A model generated the notes under the pieces. It was not told where the DNA came from and made no database searches. It saw nothing but the letters and a program-made list of their open reading frames with translations. Below, piece by piece: positions 60,110 to 64,000 of a stretch of 64,000 bases of DNA. Made by a program: the position numbers and the translations under genes. This stretch comes from Arbacia lixula. Lineage: Eukaryota > Echinodermata > Echinoidea > Arbacioida > Arbaciidae. Position 1 is the stretch's first letter. Every line of letters starts with the position of its first letter. The stretch covers positions 18,823,422-18,887,421 of the forward strand of contig OZ022591.1 of NCBI GenBank assembly GCA_963669155.1, written 5' to 3'.

Positions 60110-60264
60110 CTTTCTAACGCGAGACCGAACGTCAAGCTACTACGAGTGACGTCATATTTTGCCACTGCGCATGCCCGAAAGCCTACACTCGCGTCGCCGT
60201 CCAATTCTGACGACGGGAGTCGGGGGAAATTTCCCCGATTCCATGTTGTGGTGAAAACGACAAC
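60110..60264 (+). promoter_or_regulatory. CpG-rich promoter and probable noncoding first exon
   Basis: It contains a full CRE TGACGTCA (60147-60154) and an NRF1-like GCGCATGC (60167-60174) in a short CpG-rich stretch without a TATA box. CAAC|gtgagt at 60264 could be the donor of a 5'UTR exon. A tiny upstream frame (ATG TTG TGG TGA) lies just before the donor. The coding exon at 60466 follows 200 bp later. Confidence 0.5.
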
Positions 60265-60454
60265 GTGAGTGCGATTCACTTGTCTTAACAATCGGAATAG
60301 GTAGGTCTATTTTGTTGTTTCTACTTCTTGCATCATAAAATAGTTTCTTGAGAGGGCTTGAAATATAAACTATCAATCATTATGCGATCACATTTTTCAT
60401 GAAGTCATTTCTTAGATCATGTAAATTTGAGTGAAAGTTTTGAATTTCATGTTT

Positions 60455-60523
60455 TAGCCTAAGTCATGTTTCCCAGCGGAAATCGACAAGGCCGGCCGCC
60501 GCGGCTAGCGGGCGACACATCGG
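60455..60523 (+). CDS. Candidate first coding exon of an unidentified plus-strand gene
   Basis: After a possible acceptor (catgttttag), ATG at 60466 opens MFPSGNRQGRPPRLAGDTS and stops at a clear donor G|gtgagt. CpG density and codon use differ from surrounding intron DNA. Exit phase is 1, which fits the candidate exon at 62434. No family is recognised. Given that aPKC continues to the right, this gene would be nested antisense in it. Confidence 0.5.
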
Positions 60524-62433
60524 GTGAGTAGCCTAGCCCAAATGGTTTTAGCTATCGGTATAAGCGCAGGTATTTGCACAAAAATGCTCGTTTATGAACA
60601 TTGTTAGGGTTAACTTTTCTGTTTATGGGTATGTTTAAGAAATTACTAGACCTATTGTCCAGCATATCGCAGACAGTCGGCCTATCCAAATGCCATCATA
60701 TCTCTAGATTGGTGTAAGTTCGGAGCCTGAAGCTCGCCATTTCGGATGATTCAGCGTGCGATGTATTTGACCATAGTGCTGGCGAAGCTTCGCACCGCTC
60801 TACGCACGGTCTTTGATCTGAACATTTAGTCACGTGATAACGCGGAAGGCCGCGGCCCCGTCGTGAAAACCGAAAGCACTTCTGCAACAGAACGAACAAG
60901 ATCTGCACAACCTCGATACGCACCAGTTAACTCGTAGTAGCTGACGTTCGGTCTCCGGAAAGAAAGCTCCGTAATGAGAGGGTCAAATGCATGGAATTAT
61001 TTTCTGCAGGATTAGAGGGGTTTATGCAGGCTGCCTGCATATATGAACATGTACTTCAAGTTGACTGCACTTTACCATGTCACATTTCCTTCCGCCCAAG
61101 TCTAATCCAGTCTATTTAGCAGACCTAGATCGAAGCACCCCAAACAATTAATGCACTTTATTCGAGGGAGCCAAATGTCCACAGCACAAGCATGGTTATC
61201 TCTTTCATTGCCACACAATATCAGTTGTTTTTTGCAAAGTCAGAACAATGTTAACCTTGCAAAACTGGCCACATTGACTGTTTTTTCCACATAATCAGCA
61301 GAATTGATACTTGCCTGGGCATGAAATGCATCCAGACCAAAGTTCATATTATTTTATTGATGTACACTTATTACCTTCATGTCATCATACCCATATAAGG
61401 CACAGAAAATATGACTCTGCATATTTTCAAGGTCCAATTTCCATAAACGCATCATATCTTTGAATCATTTTGTACATGTCCGTGAATGTGTTTCTCTCTC
61501 AGTACATGTATGTCTGTCTGTGTGTCTGTCTGTCCATCTCTTATTATCTTTACTATTTCCCTATCCATCTGCTTCTCCCGTCCCCTCCATCTCAGGATTT
61601 TTCTCTTTCTTTCCTTTCTCCATCTGCCTGTCCATCTGTGTCTGTGTCTATCTCTATTTCTCATCCTACTCTATAGATCTATCTCCATTAATTTGCCACA
61701 AGGGTGCAGTGAACAGACACACAAAATGTAAATCTGAAGCTCGCATATGTCCAATCTACCATACTCAGTAATTCAATCCACAATATTACGTAACATCAAA
61801 CTAAATTTAGCATTCATGACTAGCCAGTGCATAATTGGATTTGAGAAAAGTAATTACATTAGCTTGTAATTAATCTCTTAATTGACAAGTTAAGCCCTTT
61901 CATTAGACACACAGTCTTACATTCTATCATTCACAGCTCTTGCATACATTATTGCAAGCTCACTACCCCACAGTCCCTGTTTCAATCTGTTTGTGTCATG
62001 GGTGTATTTTTGGCACCAGAAATTAATGCAGACTTTTCTTCCATGTTCGGGGCAGGGGACTAATTTGCAAAGAAAAAAAAATATATTTTGGTCGCTAATT
62101 TGAATGTGAATGTACAATGCAAAAGAAGGTAAAACTGGTGAGAGCTCTTGACTAGCCAAATGAAATCAATACAGGTAGCAATTGCACAAGTACAAGTAGT
62201 ACTAGAATCAAAAGCAGAAGTGCATACATAACAAATGTACACTGAGGTAGTCTGAGTCAGACACTTCGCACAACGGAAGATTACTTCTGAGAGCATTCGG
62301 CGACAACAAGTACAAATCATCGCCAGGGAAAAAAGAAAAACCCTAACGAGATAAGAGGGCAGCAGCTAGGTTATTTCCTCCAAATTGATTAACTGAGAAC
62401 TAGTCAAAAGGTCAGTAGAGATTAGCCTTGCAG

Positions 62434-62490
62434 GCCTCATGACAAATGAAAGCGAAGGGGCGTGGGAGATAACATTGTTTCCGCATGCAG
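62434..62490 (+). CDS. Candidate second coding exon, same plus-strand gene
   Basis: Acceptor gccttgcag, donor GCAG|gtaaag, 57 nt. In the phase left by 60523 it reads G, then LMTNESEGAWEITLFPHA. It is open and phase-symmetric (1 to 1). Phase agreement with the exon at 60455 is the main support. Function unknown. Confidence 0.4.
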
Positions 62491-63434
62491 GTAAAGGAAA
62501 TTTGCATAGTACTCACAGCAATAATCAAATTCAGTCGAGAACATATTTATGTAACATGCCAACTTTCTTGCTCAAGAATTCCACAAAATACAAACATGCA
62601 ACTATAATGGCCATTTTTTTGTAAAGAAAATAATAACCATTAAAAGATTTTTTTTTAAATAAACATGAATGAAATGGAATAAAGATGCCCCCCCCCCCCA
62701 AACAAAAATGATGGGAAAAAATTCCCATCATACAAATAAAGAAACTCATCAATGCCATTATTTGAGAGATGTAAAGTAACTTTTTCACATATCTAGCGAT
62801 TATTAATGACTGACTATGAAGCACTACCCCTTGACCCACAGCTTGATACAAAAGCAGGAGCCCAAACCTAAAATCTACAATTAACAAATAAAAAGGGGCC
62901 CTATGTAGAAAAAAAACTTGAAAAAGAACCTCCCAACCCCTTTGCAAAAAGTTAGCACTGCTTTACCCTATAATCTATTTGGGTTCAACTAAAGTAAACT
63001 TACATGTTTTAATCATCATACTGGATCAGCATTTTATCTTATCACTGATATACTTATATGGTAATAGGATTTCTTTCTTTTTTCATATGAAAGAAACACC
63101 AGCTGGATGTAGAGTAAAAAAAAAAACAGGACAAAATAGATAAAAGATTTAAAGCTTGTTAACACCCTCATGTTTCACTGTTCTGTATCCAAAAAAACAC
63201 CACTCTATTGTATGTGAGTTTATGGGTACAATAAAGAGTTTGCTCACATCCACAAGTTGAGCACTTGATGTGCATTATAAAAGGTTGGTCTATTGTATGT
63301 GAGTGTATGGAATGATTTACACTCGGTTCGCACTCTAAACCCGAAACAAATGACATGTTCCACTCTACTTCATGCAGTGTACAGTGTGCAAAGGCTTAAA
63401 TGGTTATGTTTTAGGGGTGTAGTTAAGCAAACAG

Positions 63435-63572
63435 ATTGAAAGATTGTTATCACTGTGGAAGAATAAAATGGGCAGGTCCAAAATCCACTTTGAAGAATAT
63501 GTGCACACTCATGGAGATTCTGTGGCATCATTGTACTATCAACGTCAGGCAATGTGTAAGGCTTACTTACAG
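63435..63572 (+). CDS. Candidate internal exon, unidentified plus-strand gene
   Basis: Forty-six whole codons between acceptor caaacag and donor TTACAG|gtaaaa: IERLLSLWKNKMGRSKIHFE, EYVHTHGDSVASLYYQRQAM and CKAYLQ. The composition and clean splice sites look like a genuine helical protein segment. It is phase 0 at both ends, so it does not join 62490 (phase 1) directly; another exon would have to lie between. I do not recognise the family. Confidence 0.5.
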
Positions 63573-63805
63573 GTAAAATTAGCATTTACATGCAAGTTGT
63601 ATTTGCAGTCAGGTTTCTCATGCTACAAAAGGAAATGGCTCTGATATGTTTTCAATGTACTATTAACCTCCAGATATCAAATCTTGCTCTTTTTGTCTTA
63701 ATTGTTCTCAATTTTGTGCATGATCAGTTTAGCAAAAGAGAGTAGTAAGAGTAAAAAAAATGGAACAGATTTCACATTTATTATAACCAGATTTTGTATG
63801 TTTTG

Positions 63806-63985
63806 TCCAGTAGGAGTGGAGTGAGTGCACCCTAGTGGCTACCATCATGCTGAATGACCCCTTTGGATTAGACAGGTATCACAAAGACTTACAAGCATTC
63901 GATAACTGGGGTAATTATATTGTAAAGCACTTAGAGACGACACTGTTTCATATTAGGCGCTATATAAAATTTTATCATTATTGTC
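63806..63985 (+). mobile_element. SINE/LINE-like 3' end, copy 2
   Basis: It ends AGCACTTAGAGACGACACTG, ATTAGGCGCTATATAAAATT and TTATCATTATTG, a common CR1/L2-type or SINE tail. It is similar over its length to 32718-32912. Confidence 0.6.
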
Positions 63986-64000
63986 AGCAAAATAACTCAA

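Overview
The window is animal (metazoan) nuclear DNA. It has spliced genes with GT-AG introns, introns of several kb, long GA/CT microsatellites and many small terminal-inverted-repeat (TIR) transposons. Repeat style (poly-G/C foldback elements, 'tacatgtac'-rich AT-moderate introns, Tc1-like remnants) and the sequence of the main gene suggest a marine invertebrate deuterostome, perhaps an echinoderm. The species cannot be fixed from sequence alone.

Layout. 1-1709 (+): the last two visible coding exons of an apolipoprotein D-like lipocalin, whose 5' end lies left of the window. 1710-10308: intergenic DNA between two convergent genes, almost gene-free and packed with inverted-repeat elements, including a 1.1-kb palindrome built from two opposed halves of a Tc1-like transposon. 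10309-59119 (-): sixteen coding exons of an atypical protein kinase C (aPKC, PKC iota/zeta type). They run from the end of the PB1 domain through the pseudosubstrate, C1 zinc finger, linker and kinase domain to the AGC C-terminal tail and stop codon. All sixteen exons join in one open frame (606 visible residues, the first partial). The start codon and the first half of PB1 lie right of 64000. 60100-63572 (+): a CpG-rich promoter-like stretch with a CRE and an NRF1-like site, followed by candidate exons of an unidentified plus-strand gene. Because the aPKC 5' end is further right, this gene would be nested antisense inside an aPKC intron. Weaker plus-strand exon candidates lie at 50470-54692.

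Known biology. The aPKC PB1 domain pairs with Par6, the pseudosubstrate and C1 hold the kinase inactive, and the kinase works in the Par3/Par6/aPKC cell-polarity complex. The lipocalin would be a secreted carrier of small hydrophobic molecules and shows no functional link to aPKC.

The most notable points are splicing-related. The acceptor of the C1 exon sits inside a minisatellite that has duplicated it. A 51-nt exon and a 216-nt linker exon are both phase-symmetric, so they could be skipped in frame. There is also a possible nested antisense gene and a rich set of foldback elements. I saw no rRNA, tRNA, CRISPR or prokaryotic-type system.
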